From: Bacilli bacterium
GTDB lineage: Bacteria > Bacillota_I > Bacilli_A > RF39 > UBA660
Length of the DNA: 64,000 bases
Assembly: GCA_017409785.1 (NCBI GenBank)
Contig: JAFQSD010000001.1
Coordinates: 62,001-126,000, forward strand
Direction of reading: 5' to 3'
The position numbers and the translations under genes were made by a program. Below, in pieces: positions 8,757 to 17,989 of the stretch. Numbering within the stretch: position 1 is the first letter of the stretch; each line of letters begins with the position of its first letter. Below the pieces are notes generated by a model. The model had not been told where the DNA came from, searched no databases, and saw only the letters and a list, made by a program, of their open reading frames with translations.

Positions 8757-10283
8757 ATGTTAGAAACAACAGTATTACCAATTGAATATGATAAAGAAAA
8801 CCAACAAGAAGCAAACAAATTGAAACAAATACTTGAACAAAATCAAATGTTATTTCAAATGTTTTTATCTCAATATAAAAGAGTATCATTTTTAGATATA
8901 TATGACGAAGAAGTATTATGTATAAACTCAGTTGCTGAGTTAAAAGAAATATTAAGTCATATAATTCCAACATATATGGATATGTTAAAAAAACAAGTTC
9001 GCAAAGATGCTGGAGAAGAAGCAGACGTAGTTTTTCTAAAAATGCTATTGCTAGATATAATTAGTTCAAAAGAAAAAGATGAGAAAAGTAAAGAAACTCA
9101 AGCTATCAGTGATAATATAAATACTATATATGCAGTAGTAGCAACAGATTATTATGAACAAGAACAAGATTTAATTAATTTCATTTTTAATCCAACAGGA
9201 GAAGAAAAAGAAAAAATATTTAAATGGCTAAACCAACAACACCGTTATAATTTAATGAATATGTTATTAGAAGAAGAATATCAAAATATGTTAAGTCTCG
9301 AATCAATAGAACATGATTCATATTTAAGAACTCATCTAGAAGAACTACTAGAATTATCTGAAATAGATATGCAAGAAAGATTCAAATATGCTAAAGAAAA
9401 AGAAAGCTTTTTACCAAAACTAACTCAAAAAGAATTAGATAATTTATGTACTGAATTCTTAATTCAAATTGATCCGTCATTAAAATGGTTAAAACTATAT
9501 AATAAATTAAAAAGAAATAATAATATTCTATATGGGGAAGAATTCCCCGACCCTTGTAGTAAATGGGGATGTATTGAAACAACTGATGAAGTATATCTTT
9601 ATGCACCATTAGTAGGAGATATTAGTGACTTCATGTATTTTATTCATGAATTTGCTCATTGTATAACTTTATTCCATAAAGAAAAAGGTGAATGTATTCC
9701 ATCTTCAATTCAGGAATTCCCATCTATCTTTTTTGAACGTCTAGCAACATCATTTCTAAGAGAAAAAGGCTATAGTGATCAAGCAGTAACAGCTTTAGAA
9801 GAAGAAAGAATAAAGTCAACACTTGGTAATAAATCTGATATTTCACCATCACTAAGATATTTAATTGATTATATTAATCTTGGTGAAATAACATTTGAAC
9901 ATGAAAAAGAAAAAATGGATAGAATTAGAAGCGCGATTCCAGAAGAACTACCAGATGAAATGAAATCTCTTCTAAATGACTTAATGTCTACTCAAGATGA
10001 AGATAATGTTCATATAAAAATAGATGCAGAAAATTCATTTCTTATTGAACACCCAAACTGTATATTTGAAGAATATCCCTATATTTTAGGCAGTGATTTA
10101 GCAGATAGAACACTTGATAAAGTAGGGGAAGATCCTATGATAATATACAAAGTACTAGAAATAACAGAAAATTTAACTAAAGAAACAGCCGCAAGCGTTC
10201 TACAAAAACTAGGATTATTAGAACCCGGCTATACTCCAAGAAAAACATCAGCACAATATACAAAACAAAAAAATGAGAACTAA
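8757..10283 (+). CDS. HExxH metallopeptidase-like protein
   Basis: 508 residues, no signal peptide, so cytoplasmic. The motif HEFAH (His297 to His301) followed by a downstream helix with Glu (EFPSIFFERLATSF) has the spacing of a gluzincin zinc site (HExxH...E), reminiscent of M3 oligoendopeptidases, although overall length and the N-terminal half do not let me assign the family firmly. The ATG at 8757 is chosen because GAGG (8744-8747) abuts an alternative ATG at 8748. Own promoter; ends convergently with def, sharing a bidirectional terminator. Confidence 0.65.
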   Translation: MLETTVLPIEYDKENQQEANKLKQILEQNQMLFQMFLSQYKRVSFLDIYDEEVLCINSVAELKEILSHIIPTYMDMLKKQVRKDAGEEADVVFLKMLLLDIISSKEKDEKSKETQAISDNINTIYAVVATDYYEQEQDLINFIFNPTGEEKEKIFKWLNQQHRYNLMNMLLEEEYQNMLSLESIEHDSYLRTHLEELLELSEIDMQERFKYAKEKESFLPKLTQKELDNLCTEFLIQIDPSLKWLKLYNKLKRNNNILYGEEFPDPCSKWGCIETTDEVYLYAPLVGDISDFMYFIHEFAHCITLFHKEKGECIPSSIQEFPSIFFERLATSFLREKGYSDQAVTALEEERIKSTLGNKSDISPSLRYLIDYINLGEITFEHEKEKMDRIRSAIPEELPDEMKSLLNDLMSTQDEDNVHIKIDAENSFLIEHPNCIFEEYPYILGSDLADRTLDKVGEDPMIIYKVLEITENLTKETAASVLQKLGLLEPGYTPRKTSAQYTKQKNEN

Positions 10284-10303
10284 CTAAATAGCTCTCATTT
10301 TTT
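10268..10303. terminator. bidirectional terminator
   Basis: A6 plus ATGAGA (to 10278) pairs with TCTCAT plus T5 (10293-10303). Both convergent stop codons, 10281-10283 and 10284-10286, sit in the loop, so it serves both strands. Confidence 0.85.
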
Positions 10304-10832
10304 CTTTATCTTTAAACGGATTCTTTGGATCAATATGATCAGTAAACATCATACCATTTAAATGATCTAACTCATGTTGAAAAGCAATTGCTAATTCTTC
10401 ACGTGCTCTAACGTTAATCTTTCTTCCTTCTAAATCATATGCTTCAAAAGTAACTCTTGCATATCTAGGGATAATTCCATCAACTTCACGATTAACACTT
10501 AAACAACCTTCGCCTTGGTCAACATAAATCTTTTCCATTGAATTACTAATCATTCTTGGATTAATCATAATATATGTTTCAAATTGTCCTTCGTCATATT
10601 CATTAACAACAACGAAATATCTTTTTGGAATTCCAAGTTGAATAGCAGCAAGTCCCATACCTGGTCTTAAATTATATTTTTCAGCCATTTCTGGAATTTG
10701 ACTATTTGTTAAATATTCAATCATTTCTTCAATAGTTTCTTTATCTTTCTTAGTTAAAGGAAATTCAACTTCCTTACTAATTTGTCTTAGTCTTTTATCT
10801 TTTTCATCTAAGATGTCTCTCATTTTTATCAC
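10284..10832 (-). CDS. def: peptide deformylase
   Basis: Removes the formyl group from N-terminal Met of new proteins; metal enzyme of the cytoplasm. All three motifs are present: GMGLAAIQLG (motif I, with Ile where Pro is common), EGCLSV (motif II, metal Cys) and HELDHLNG (motif III, two metal His and the catalytic Glu). The start is uncertain: GAGGTGG lies 5 nt before GTG at 10832, giving 182 residues; ATG at 10823 and GTG at 10841 are alternatives. Type 2-like insertions fit a Gram-positive enzyme. Confidence 0.93.
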   Translation of the reverse strand: MIKMRDILDEKDKRLRQISKEVEFPLTKKDKETIEEMIEYLTNSQIPEMAEKYNLRPGMGLAAIQLGIPKRYFVVVNEYDEGQFETYIMINPRMISNSMEKIYVDQGEGCLSVNREVDGIIPRYARVTFEAYDLEGRKINVRAREELAIAFQHELDHLNGMMFTDHIDPKNPFKDKEKMRAI

Positions 10833-10892
10833 TATAACCACCTCATTACTGCATATATTTTATCAGAAAAAAACAGAAAATAAAAGGCATTC

Positions 10893-11855
10893 TTACTTTT
10901 TATTTCTATTTGCCATACTTAGTACTCTAGTTCTCATAGCGTATGTTCTATTCATTCTATCATACCAATCTTTCATGTTATTAATTAGTTTTTCATCATC
11001 ATAATTACCATCAATATAATCTAAATAAGTAGAGTAGTAATGGAAACTATTAGCACCCATAATACTATCAAAATCATTTCTAATTCTATCGATTCTTCCA
11101 ATTACGATGTTATTTTCGATAGAACTTCTAAAATAATCATTACTCCATAATGGTAATACAAAACTAGTAAGTTCATCATATCCATATAATAAATCAATCC
11201 TATCTAAATCTAATTTTCTATAAAATCTTAATACTTCATCACTCATAGGAGAACCATTCAATTCCTTAACAGCTCTCATCATATCAGCAGTCTGTAATAC
11301 ATTAATTACTTCATCTAACATAGAATTATCATTTGGCTCCAATGGACTATTTCTTTCAAAAGATAGTCCAAAAATATTTAATCCATTTCTAACTAAAAAA
11401 TGTTTTGGAGAATCTGAGTAAACTACATTAACTGTTGATTTTATTAAGTGCGCAACTTCATGAACAAAAGCATTTAATATTGTTGTAGCATCTCCATCAA
11501 TAGTTGTACAAAATATTGCTGGAGTTTCTTTTTCCATCATTATTTTTCCATCTTCAACCCACAAATCAATACCAGGTGAAGAAATAGCAGTTACAGTCAT
11601 TTCTGTATCATAGAATTCTTCTCCACGGAAAGCATCCTCAGCAGCAATACCACCTTCATTAAGTAATTCTGATAAAGGTTTATTTCCAATGTGAAAGTCA
11701 GTCTCTAACATTACTTTTTCAACAATAGGTAAATATTCATCACCAAATTTACTAAGTAACGCGAAACATCCCATCACAAGTAATCCATAGTTTTCATCAC
11801 TTTTATCAAATCTTCTACTAATAATACTTTCTGCTTGTCTTAAATATTTATTCAT
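10893..11855 (-). CDS. putative HExxH zinc metallopeptidase-like protein
   Basis: 320 residues, no signal peptide. HEVAH at residues 132-136 with a later DEVINVLQT helix could supply the zinc ligands of a gluzincin. It shows no clear sequence similarity to the HExxH protein at 8757 beyond that motif. Start ATG 11855 is preceded by AAGGGG; an in-frame extension to 11918 crosses the promoter and is rejected. It is followed 60 bp later by def on the same strand. Substrate unknown. Confidence 0.6.
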   Translation of the reverse strand: MNKYLRQAESIISRRFDKSDENYGLLVMGCFALLSKFGDEYLPIVEKVMLETDFHIGNKPLSELLNEGGIAAEDAFRGEEFYDTEMTVTAISSPGIDLWVEDGKIMMEKETPAIFCTTIDGDATTILNAFVHEVAHLIKSTVNVVYSDSPKHFLVRNGLNIFGLSFERNSPLEPNDNSMLDEVINVLQTADMMRAVKELNGSPMSDEVLRFYRKLDLDRIDLLYGYDELTSFVLPLWSNDYFRSSIENNIVIGRIDRIRNDFDSIMGANSFHYYSTYLDYIDGNYDDEKLINNMKDWYDRMNRTYAMRTRVLSMANRNKK

Positions 11856-11880
11856 AAAATTGCCCCTTAAAACGTCACGT

Positions 11881-11909
11881 ATTATACCACAACTATTTAT
11901 AAAAGTCAA
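11881..11909 (-). promoter_or_regulatory. promoter of the 10893-11855 gene
   Basis: On the minus strand TTGACT (11909-11904) and TATAAT (11886-11881), spacing 17 bp. Confidence 0.8.
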
Positions 11910-11935
11910 AAAACACACGCTACTTACGTGTGTTT
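11908..11935 (-). terminator. terminator of the small YjcZ-like gene
   Basis: A 9-bp perfect stem, AAACACACG (11911-11919) with CGTGTGTTT (11927-11935), followed on the minus strand by T6. It also overlaps the -35 box of the next minus-strand gene. Confidence 0.8.
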
Positions 11936-11941
11936 ATATAA

Positions 11942-12097
11942 TTAATTATTATTCCATCTAGTACCTAACACAATTACTAATAAAATAAATAATACTAAAA
12001 CAATTGCATAAGAAGAGTTATTATCATTACCACAACAGTAGTAAGGCATTTGATATGATTGGTTGCAGCAACTACTTCCTCCACCATAATAATACAT
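11942..12097 (-). CDS. 51-residue YjcZ-like small membrane protein
   Basis: Translation from ATG 12097 gives a Tyr/Gly/Cys-rich head (two Cys-Cys pairs) followed by a single C-terminal hydrophobic helix SYAIVLVLFILLVIVLG. This head-plus-LFILLxIVG layout is that of the YjcZ family of tiny, often sporulation-associated proteins of Bacilli. The Shine-Dalgarno AAAGGAGG is ideal and a dedicated terminator follows, so the gene is real despite its size. Function in this organism is not known; sporulation should not be assumed from it. Confidence 0.75.
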   Translation of the reverse strand: MYYYGGGSSCCNQSYQMPYYCCGNDNNSSYAIVLVLFILLVIVLGTRWNNN

Positions 12098-12178
12098 AAG
12101 TAATCCTCCTTTACATAATCTACTATAAATTATGTAAATTTACAAAAATTGTTCATAAATGTCTTTCTCAAAGAAAAC

Positions 12179-12207
12179 TTGCCAAAACAAAATATCAAAA
12201 ATATGAT
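12179..12207 (+). promoter_or_regulatory. promoter of the SEDS gene
   Basis: TTGCCA (12179-12184) and TATGAT (12202-12207), spacing 17 bp. Confidence 0.75.
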
Positions 12208-12235
12208 ATATTAAATATTAGAAGGGAGAGTAGTT

Positions 12236-13384
12236 ATGAAGAAAATAATGAAACATCTAGATAAACCTTTACTAATAGTAGCACTTTTATTATTTGCTTT
12301 AGGACTTATCATGGTCTTTTCTGCATCAAATGTAACTGCTTATATGTCACATGCTGTAAGTCCATATAACTATTTTATAAAACAAGCTGTATTCCTAATA
12401 GGAGGTTTGTTTGTTGCCTTTATAATGATTTGTATACCACTAAAGATTTATGATAAATATTCCAATCTGGCGATGTTTATAGGACTAGTTGCTTTAGCAC
12501 TACTTCCAGTATTCGGAGTAGAAATAAATGATGCAAAAAGCTGGTATGACTTAAAAATATTTAATCTTCAACCGAGTGAATTTATGAAAGTAATAACTAT
12601 TTTATGGATGGCTTGTTACTATGAAAAAAAATCCAAAAAATTAGATAAATATGGTGCTAGTTTATTTCCTGTTGTAATTTCCTTAATTGCTGCATACTTT
12701 ATGTTTGAACAACCGGACTTAGGAACAACAATTATCTATGGAGTAATAATTTGTAGCATTTTCTGGATATCTCCAGTTAAGAATATGCTTAAGTTAAAAA
12801 CAGGCTTTATTGCTATGGGAATATTATTACTAGGTGCTATAATCTTATTTGGTACTGGAGGAACACTACTTCGTGATAGACAAGTAGAACGTTTAACAGA
12901 ATATAAAAATCCATGTGATAAATTATTATCATCTGGTAACCAAGTATGCAATAGTTATATAGCCATTAATAATGGTGGTCTAACTGGCGAAGGATTAGGT
13001 AACTCAACACAAAAATATTTGTATTTGCCAGAACCATATACTGACTTTATCTATGCAATAATAGTTGAAGAATTAGGACTTGTTGTAGGAATTGGTTTAA
13101 TACTTGCATATATCTTTATACTTTATAGGATTTTAAAAATAGGAAGAGAAAGTTATACTGATAAAGGTGCAATGATATGCTTTGGAGTAGCCGTCTATAT
13201 CTTTATCCATATTGCTGTAAACTTATTAGGCTTATTCGGATTAATACCAATGACAGGTGTACCATTACCATTTATGAGTTATGGAGGAAGTTTCACTGTC
13301 TGCTTAATCATAGCCTTAGCTCTAGTCCAAAGAATAAGTATAGAAAATGGTTTAACTAAAGAAAAAGAACTTACAAAAAAATAA
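12236..13384 (+). CDS. ftsW: SEDS-family peptidoglycan polymerase (FtsW/RodA)
   Basis: Membrane glycosyltransferase that polymerises lipid II with a class B PBP. 382 residues with about ten membrane segments. Family motifs: QPSEFMKV, QPDLGTT, the periplasmic PEPYTDFIYA and the C-terminal GVPLPFMSYGGSF. The NNGG/GEGLGNS and PExxTDFI context favours FtsW over RodA, but RodA cannot be excluded from one window. A 12-residue insert with two Cys lies in the large external loop. The likely cognate transpeptidase is the PBP at 27.2 kb. Confidence 0.85.
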   Translation: MKKIMKHLDKPLLIVALLLFALGLIMVFSASNVTAYMSHAVSPYNYFIKQAVFLIGGLFVAFIMICIPLKIYDKYSNLAMFIGLVALALLPVFGVEINDAKSWYDLKIFNLQPSEFMKVITILWMACYYEKKSKKLDKYGASLFPVVISLIAAYFMFEQPDLGTTIIYGVIICSIFWISPVKNMLKLKTGFIAMGILLLGAIILFGTGGTLLRDRQVERLTEYKNPCDKLLSSGNQVCNSYIAINNGGLTGEGLGNSTQKYLYLPEPYTDFIYAIIVEELGLVVGIGLILAYIFILYRILKIGRESYTDKGAMICFGVAVYIFIHIAVNLLGLFGLIPMTGVPLPFMSYGGSFTVCLIIALALVQRISIENGLTKEKELTKK

Positions 13385-13385
13385 C

Positions 13386-13411
13386 AAAAAGACAAGAATT
13401 TGTCTTTTTTT
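13386..13411 (+). terminator. ftsW terminator
   Basis: AAAAAGACAA (13386-13395) pairs with TTGTCTTTTT (13400-13409), loop of four bases. Confidence 0.88.
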
Positions 13412-13428
13412 ATTTAGTATGCTATGAT
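13400..13428 (+). promoter_or_regulatory. promoter of the DHH gene, nested in the terminator
   Basis: TTGTCT (13400-13405), part of the terminator's 3' arm, is 17 bp from TATGAT (13423-13428). The two signals share bases. Confidence 0.6.
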
Positions 13429-13461
13429 AAATCTACTTCTACATGAAAAGAGGAGAATAAA

Positions 13462-14598
13462 GTGAATGAAGAAATAAGAAGCATAAAGGACTTGCTTAAA
13501 GTAATAACAGATTCACAACAAAAAGTCTTTATTGTTGGACATGATAAGTCAGATTTAGATTCACTAGCATCAGCAATTGGACTTCAAACTTTATGCGAAA
13601 GTTTAGGTAAAGATGCCTATATAGTACTAGATGAACCAGAGGAAACTATGGAACCAATTGTCAAAAAATTAAGAGATGACAATGTATCTAGTCATAAAAT
13701 AATTAATATGGATAGTTTCAGATTATTAATGGATGATTCATCAACATTAATAGTAACTGATACTAATAAAACAGACAAGGTAGCAGTAAGAGAATATCTA
13801 AATGATTTTAAAAATATAGTCATTATAGATCACCATGATACAGGCGAAGCAACAATTACAAATGCCTCAATGTTTATACCTCAATGTAAAGAGGAACAAG
13901 ATCCAACTTGTCCAAAAGTAAAAGTATCATCAGCATCAGAAATAGTTGCACAATTATTACTTCTAGCAAGAGTTGAATGTGATAAAGATGTTTACACATA
14001 TTTATATGGTGGTATCTATCTTGATACCAATAGATTTGACAAAAATGTAGGAGAAAAGACTCACGAAGTAACTCATAAATTATGTGCTAAAGGAGCAGAT
14101 ACCTTTGCTGTTAAAGAATTATTTTTAGCTGATTTTGATGAAGATAAAGCAATTAATAATTTAGTATTTAATGGAACGCTACTAAAAGCTTATGAGTATA
14201 ATATGTTTCATAACTACACAATTGGCTTTACTCTAAATAGAGAAAAACCAACTACAATTTATAAAAGAGAATCTATTGCGAAAGCTGCAGATCGTATGAT
14301 GCAATATCGTATTGAAGCAGAATTTGCTATGGGGCATATTGATGAAAATACAGTTTCAGTAAGTGCTAGAAGTAGAGGAAAAATAGATGTAGGTAAAATA
14401 ATGGAATATATTGGAGGCGGAGGAAATGCCCAAAATGCAGCCGCACAAATCAAGGGATTACCATTAACTACTTTAGAAGATCTTCTATCAATAGCAATAG
14501 AAAAAGGTATTAAAGTTGATGGAGAAGTATTACCTCCAACAGATAGTACTGTAATTTCTGCACCAAAACAATATACAAAAAAAGATACATTAATTTAA
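13462..14598 (+). CDS. DHH-DHHA1 phosphoesterase, GdpP/NrnA-like
   Basis: 378 residues. The DHH domain shows GHDKSDLDSLASAIGL near the N-terminus and DHHD near residue 120, metal-binding motifs of DHH phosphodiesterases; the DHHA1 domain ends in a GGGG motif. Sequence is closest in style to the catalytic half of GdpP (c-di-AMP phosphodiesterase), but the membrane, PAS and GGDEF-like parts of GdpP are absent. The usual GGGGH is GGGGN here, so substrate binding may differ; nanoRNase/pAp-phosphatase activity is an alternative. Start GTG 13462, 6 nt after AGGAG. Confidence 0.8.
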   Translation: MNEEIRSIKDLLKVITDSQQKVFIVGHDKSDLDSLASAIGLQTLCESLGKDAYIVLDEPEETMEPIVKKLRDDNVSSHKIINMDSFRLLMDDSSTLIVTDTNKTDKVAVREYLNDFKNIVIIDHHDTGEATITNASMFIPQCKEEQDPTCPKVKVSSASEIVAQLLLLARVECDKDVYTYLYGGIYLDTNRFDKNVGEKTHEVTHKLCAKGADTFAVKELFLADFDEDKAINNLVFNGTLLKAYEYNMFHNYTIGFTLNREKPTTIYKRESIAKAADRMMQYRIEAEFAMGHIDENTVSVSARSRGKIDVGKIMEYIGGGGNAQNAAAQIKGLPLTTLEDLLSIAIEKGIKVDGEVLPPTDSTVISAPKQYTKKDTLI

Positions 14599-14625
14599 AG
14601 AAAAGCGAAAAACTTTTCTTTTTTT
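14597..14625 (+). terminator. terminator after the DHH gene
   Basis: AAAGAAAAG (14597-14605) pairs with CTTTTCTTT (14613-14621), then T to 14625. Confidence 0.85.
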
Positions 14626-14654
14626 ATCGAATAATAATTGTAGGAGGTGATTTC

Positions 14655-15326
14655 ATAACATTCAAATATCGTTATAGAAAACAAATATTATTAGGAATAT
14701 TAATATTCATAGTGGCAACAGCCACAATTGTAGTAACAGTAATTAACTATAAACCAAAGAAAAAAGAGGAGACAAAGGAATTATTAGTATCAAAAAAAGA
14801 AGATACTAAAAAAGGAACAGAATCTAATGAAACATTTAAAGTAGATATTAAAGGTGAAATAATTAATCCAGGGATTTATTCGTTATCATCATCATCTCGT
14901 GTTATTGATGTTATAGAAAAAGCAGGTGGTCTCACACAAAACGCTAATACCACTGTCATTAATTTAAGTAAAAAAATAATTGATGAAATGGTCATTATTA
15001 TTTATAGCAATGAACAAGTACAAAATTTCTCTAAAACAAAAGAAGTTGAACAACAAGTTCAACAGTATTGTATTCAACCAGATAACAATGCGTTAAAAAA
15101 TGATGCCTGTATAACAGAAAGTACTAATACATCATCAAAAGTGTCAATTAATAATGCAACATTAGAACAACTCCAAACATTACCAGGTATAGGAGTCTCT
15201 AAAGCTCAAGATATTATTAACTATCGTACAGAGCATGGACACTTCCAATCTATTGAAGATTTAAAAAATATCTCTGGCATAGGAGATTCAATATTTGCTA
15301 AAATTAAGGACTATATTACTTTATAA
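14655..15326 (+). CDS. comEA: competence DNA receptor ComEA, probable ATA start
   Basis: Membrane-anchored receptor of incoming double-stranded DNA. After an N-terminal membrane segment it has an SLBB domain (VDIKGEIINPGIY, then VIEKAGGL) and a C-terminal helix-hairpin-helix DNA-binding domain (INNATLEQLQTLPGIG ... ISGIG). A perfect Shine-Dalgarno GGAGGTGA (14643-14650) is followed 4 nt later by ATA (14655) in frame, with basic residues then the membrane helix. The first conventional start, GTG 14712, lies inside the helix and has no Shine-Dalgarno. I therefore read a rare AUA start (223 residues). comEC overlaps its end. Confidence 0.88.
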   Translation: MTFKYRYRKQILLGILIFIVATATIVVTVINYKPKKKEETKELLVSKKEDTKKGTESNETFKVDIKGEIINPGIYSLSSSSRVIDVIEKAGGLTQNANTTVINLSKKIIDEMVIIIYSNEQVQNFSKTKEVEQQVQQYCIQPDNNALKNDACITESTNTSSKVSINNATLEQLQTLPGIGVSKAQDIINYRTEHGHFQSIEDLKNISGIGDSIFAKIKDYITL

Positions 15327-17343
15327 TTATCCATATTATTTACTACTAATAATTGTTTTATTAATATCTATACCAAGACTAATCCTTCCAAAAGTAAGTA
15401 ATTATTCAACTACTAATACAGAAATAACTGGAATAGTAATTGATTATGACTATTCAAATACTACTTTAAAAATCACTCTACATAATAAAGAAAAACTAAT
15501 AATTAATTATTACTTATCAGAAAACAAAAAAATAAATATAAACGTTGGCGATAAAATAAAAGTAATTGGAGAATTTACAGAACCAACTTCAAATACTACT
15601 AAATATTTATTTAATTACAAAAAGTATCTCTATAATAAAGATATCTTTTATATCGTAAATGCAACATCTATTAAGAAAATATCATCTACAAAAAACATCT
15701 ATTACAAACTAAAACAAATATTATTAAATATAACGTCAAATTCTCCATATCTAAAAGCCTTTATCTTAGGAGATACATCACAGATATCTCAAGATGTAAA
15801 AAGAGCGTACCAGGAAATAGGAATAAATCACCTACTTGCGATAGGTGGTATGCAAATAACCATACTATCCCAAGCATTATTAATCTTCCTAAAAAAAATA
15901 AAAGTACCAGAAACAAAACGTTACATAATTACATCAGTAGTTATAATTATTTATTTTTTATTAATTGAGTTTACCGCCTCATCATTAAGAGGATTATTGT
16001 TTTTCTTTTTATTTTCAATAAATCAACTTTATTATTTTTATATAAAACCTCAAAATATATTTTTAGTAGTCTTAGCAATTACCTTACTTATAAATCCTTA
16101 TTTTATCTATGATATAGGTTTTCAATATTCATTCCTAATAAGTATTACATTAATATTAACCTCACATTTAATAACGGGAAATTACCTCCTAAAATTATTG
16201 AAAACCTCAACTATATCATTTCTAATTAGTATACCCATATCATTATATAATTATTTTCAAATAAATATCATGAGTATTATTTATAACATGTTTTATGTAC
16301 CATTTGTAAATGTAGTAATCTTTCCAATGTCTATACTAACAGTCCTAATAAAACCATTATTACCAATATATAATGTGTTAATTTTCCTTCTAGAAAAAAC
16401 CTCTCTATTATTAAGTAATATATCGCTAGGAAAATTAATATTTCCAAGACTTCCAATTATTATTTATATAATATACTTTATTGTAATAATAATTGTTTTC
16501 ATAAATATAAAAAAACATAATTTAAAACCATTAGTAATATTAAGTACCTTATTACTTATCCATTACATCTATCCGTCAATCACAAGAACTACATATATAA
16601 AAATGATAGACGTAGGGCAAGGAGATTCTATTCTAATGCATTCTAACAATGAAAGTATACTTTTTGATACTGGTGGTAAAATGTCATTTTCAGAGGAGGA
16701 AAAATCTAGTATTGTCTTGAATACAACAATCCCTCTTTTAAAAAGTTTGGGTATTAGAAAATTAAAATATTTAGTACTTACACATGGAGATGCCGATCAT
16801 ATGGGAGAAGCTAAATATTTAATAAAAAATTTCAATGTCGAAAATATTTTAATTAATGAAGGGAAATTAAATTATCTTGAGAAAGAATTAATTTCACTAA
16901 CATCAAATGTAGAAGTTGCTAAAGAAGGAAAGTACATATCATGCGGTGACATTGATTTAGTACAACTTAACACTGATTTATATGATGAAAATGATAGTAG
17001 TCAAGTATATTATGGAAAATATAATGACATAACACTTCTATTCACTGGAGATGCATCACTTAAGAGTGAAGATTACATATTAAATAATTATAATATAGGT
17101 GAAATAGATATTTTAAAAGTAGGACATCATGGGAGTAAAACAAGTACTGGTAAAAAACTTCTTGAAACAATAAAACCAAAATATGCTTTAATATCTTGCG
17201 GTAAAGATAATAAGTTTGGTCATCCGAACGAAAGTGTGATTGATAATCTATCTGAATCAAAAATATATAGAACTGATTTAGATGGTAGTGTAAAAATTAA
17301 AATAACAAATAATAAAATACAAATAGAGAAATTTATATCATAA
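15295..17343 (+). CDS. comEC: competence DNA channel ComEC
   Basis: Carries single-stranded DNA across the membrane. 682 residues: N-terminal OB-like region (DUF4131-type), a multi-helix competence domain starting near residue 160 (AFILGDTSQ ... LLAIGGMQIT), and a C-terminal metallo-beta-lactamase-like domain (VGQGDS, LTHGDADHMG, VGHHGSKTS) with metal ligands intact. Start TTG 15295, 8 nt after AGGAGA (15281-15286), overlapping comEA by 32 bp, which suggests translational coupling. comEB is absent from the locus. Confidence 0.93.
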   Translation: MLKLRTILLYNYPYYLLLIIVLLISIPRLILPKVSNYSTTNTEITGIVIDYDYSNTTLKITLHNKEKLIINYYLSENKKININVGDKIKVIGEFTEPTSNTTKYLFNYKKYLYNKDIFYIVNATSIKKISSTKNIYYKLKQILLNITSNSPYLKAFILGDTSQISQDVKRAYQEIGINHLLAIGGMQITILSQALLIFLKKIKVPETKRYIITSVVIIIYFLLIEFTASSLRGLLFFFLFSINQLYYFYIKPQNIFLVVLAITLLINPYFIYDIGFQYSFLISITLILTSHLITGNYLLKLLKTSTISFLISIPISLYNYFQINIMSIIYNMFYVPFVNVVIFPMSILTVLIKPLLPIYNVLIFLLEKTSLLLSNISLGKLIFPRLPIIIYIIYFIVIIIVFINIKKHNLKPLVILSTLLLIHYIYPSITRTTYIKMIDVGQGDSILMHSNNESILFDTGGKMSFSEEEKSSIVLNTTIPLLKSLGIRKLKYLVLTHGDADHMGEAKYLIKNFNVENILINEGKLNYLEKELISLTSNVEVAKEGKYISCGDIDLVQLNTDLYDENDSSQVYYGKYNDITLLFTGDASLKSEDYILNNYNIGEIDILKVGHHGSKTSTGKKLLETIKPKYALISCGKDNKFGHPNESVIDNLSESKIYRTDLDGSVKIKITNNKIQIEKFIS

Positions 17344-17379
17344 AACAATATATTAAAGTGTTATTTTAAATAATTCTTA

Positions 17380-17388
17380 TGTTATAAT
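17380..17388 (+). promoter_or_regulatory. extended -10 promoter
   Basis: TG-T-TATAAT (17380-17388), an extended -10 element, 25 bp before the gene at 17414; no good -35 is visible. Confidence 0.6.
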
Positions 17389-17413
17389 AGAAATCAATTA
17401 ACGAGGTGGAACA

Positions 17414-17926
17414 ATGACAAAAGAAATAAAAAATAAAAAAGTTTGTTTTTATGATGAAGATGGTAACGAAATTATGCATATAGATTTTAAAACTGATGAT
17501 TGCATATGGTTTTTTGAGTCGGATAAAAAATTAACAATTACAAGAGATATGGAACTACACGGTTTACTTAGTGATTTTATGAGTCAAGAGTATAGCTTCC
17601 AAGAGAGCTTACTACAAAGTTCAAAAAATGATTCGTCGCTAGTTTGGTATAGTGATTGTTATTATGATCCAGAAGATGAGTGGTCAGTTGACTCGGTTAG
17701 TTGCCTTCATATTGAAAAAGATGGTGAAAATTTTGATATATGGTGTACTAAAGAATTAGATAAGAAGTTTACAAGACCAAATAAAACATACGGAGTTTGT
17801 TTTTCTCCTTGTGGTAATGGTATCTATACTAGAAATAATAAAACTGGAATGACTCTTCAAACAGAATTCATTACAATGATTTATCAACCTCTAATGTTCA
17901 GAGCAAAACAATACACTAAAAAGTAA
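17414..17926 (+). CDS. unknown soluble protein
   Basis: 170 residues, start ATG after GAGGTGG. No signal peptide or membrane helix; acidic, rich in Trp, Tyr, Asp and Cys (six Cys), beta-strand-like. I recognise no family. It stands alone between comEC and dnaI, with promoters on both sides. Confidence 0.75.
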   Translation: MTKEIKNKKVCFYDEDGNEIMHIDFKTDDCIWFFESDKKLTITRDMELHGLLSDFMSQEYSFQESLLQSSKNDSSLVWYSDCYYDPEDEWSVDSVSCLHIEKDGENFDIWCTKELDKKFTRPNKTYGVCFSPCGNGIYTRNNKTGMTLQTEFITMIYQPLMFRAKQYTKK

Positions 17927-17939
17927 TAAAAAAACGAAC

Positions 17940-17968
17940 TAGACTTTTAAATGTATATTAGATAAAAT
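17940..17968 (+). promoter_or_regulatory. dnaI promoter
   Basis: TAGACT (17940-17945) and TAAAAT (17963-17968), spacing 17 bp. Confidence 0.6.
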
Positions 17969-17989
17969 AAGAGTAGTGGTGGTGATAAT

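Noticed and set aside
11942..12097. YjcZ-like gene as proof of sporulation
   Set aside because: Such tiny proteins also occur in non-sporulating Firmicutes; no other sporulation gene is seen in the window.
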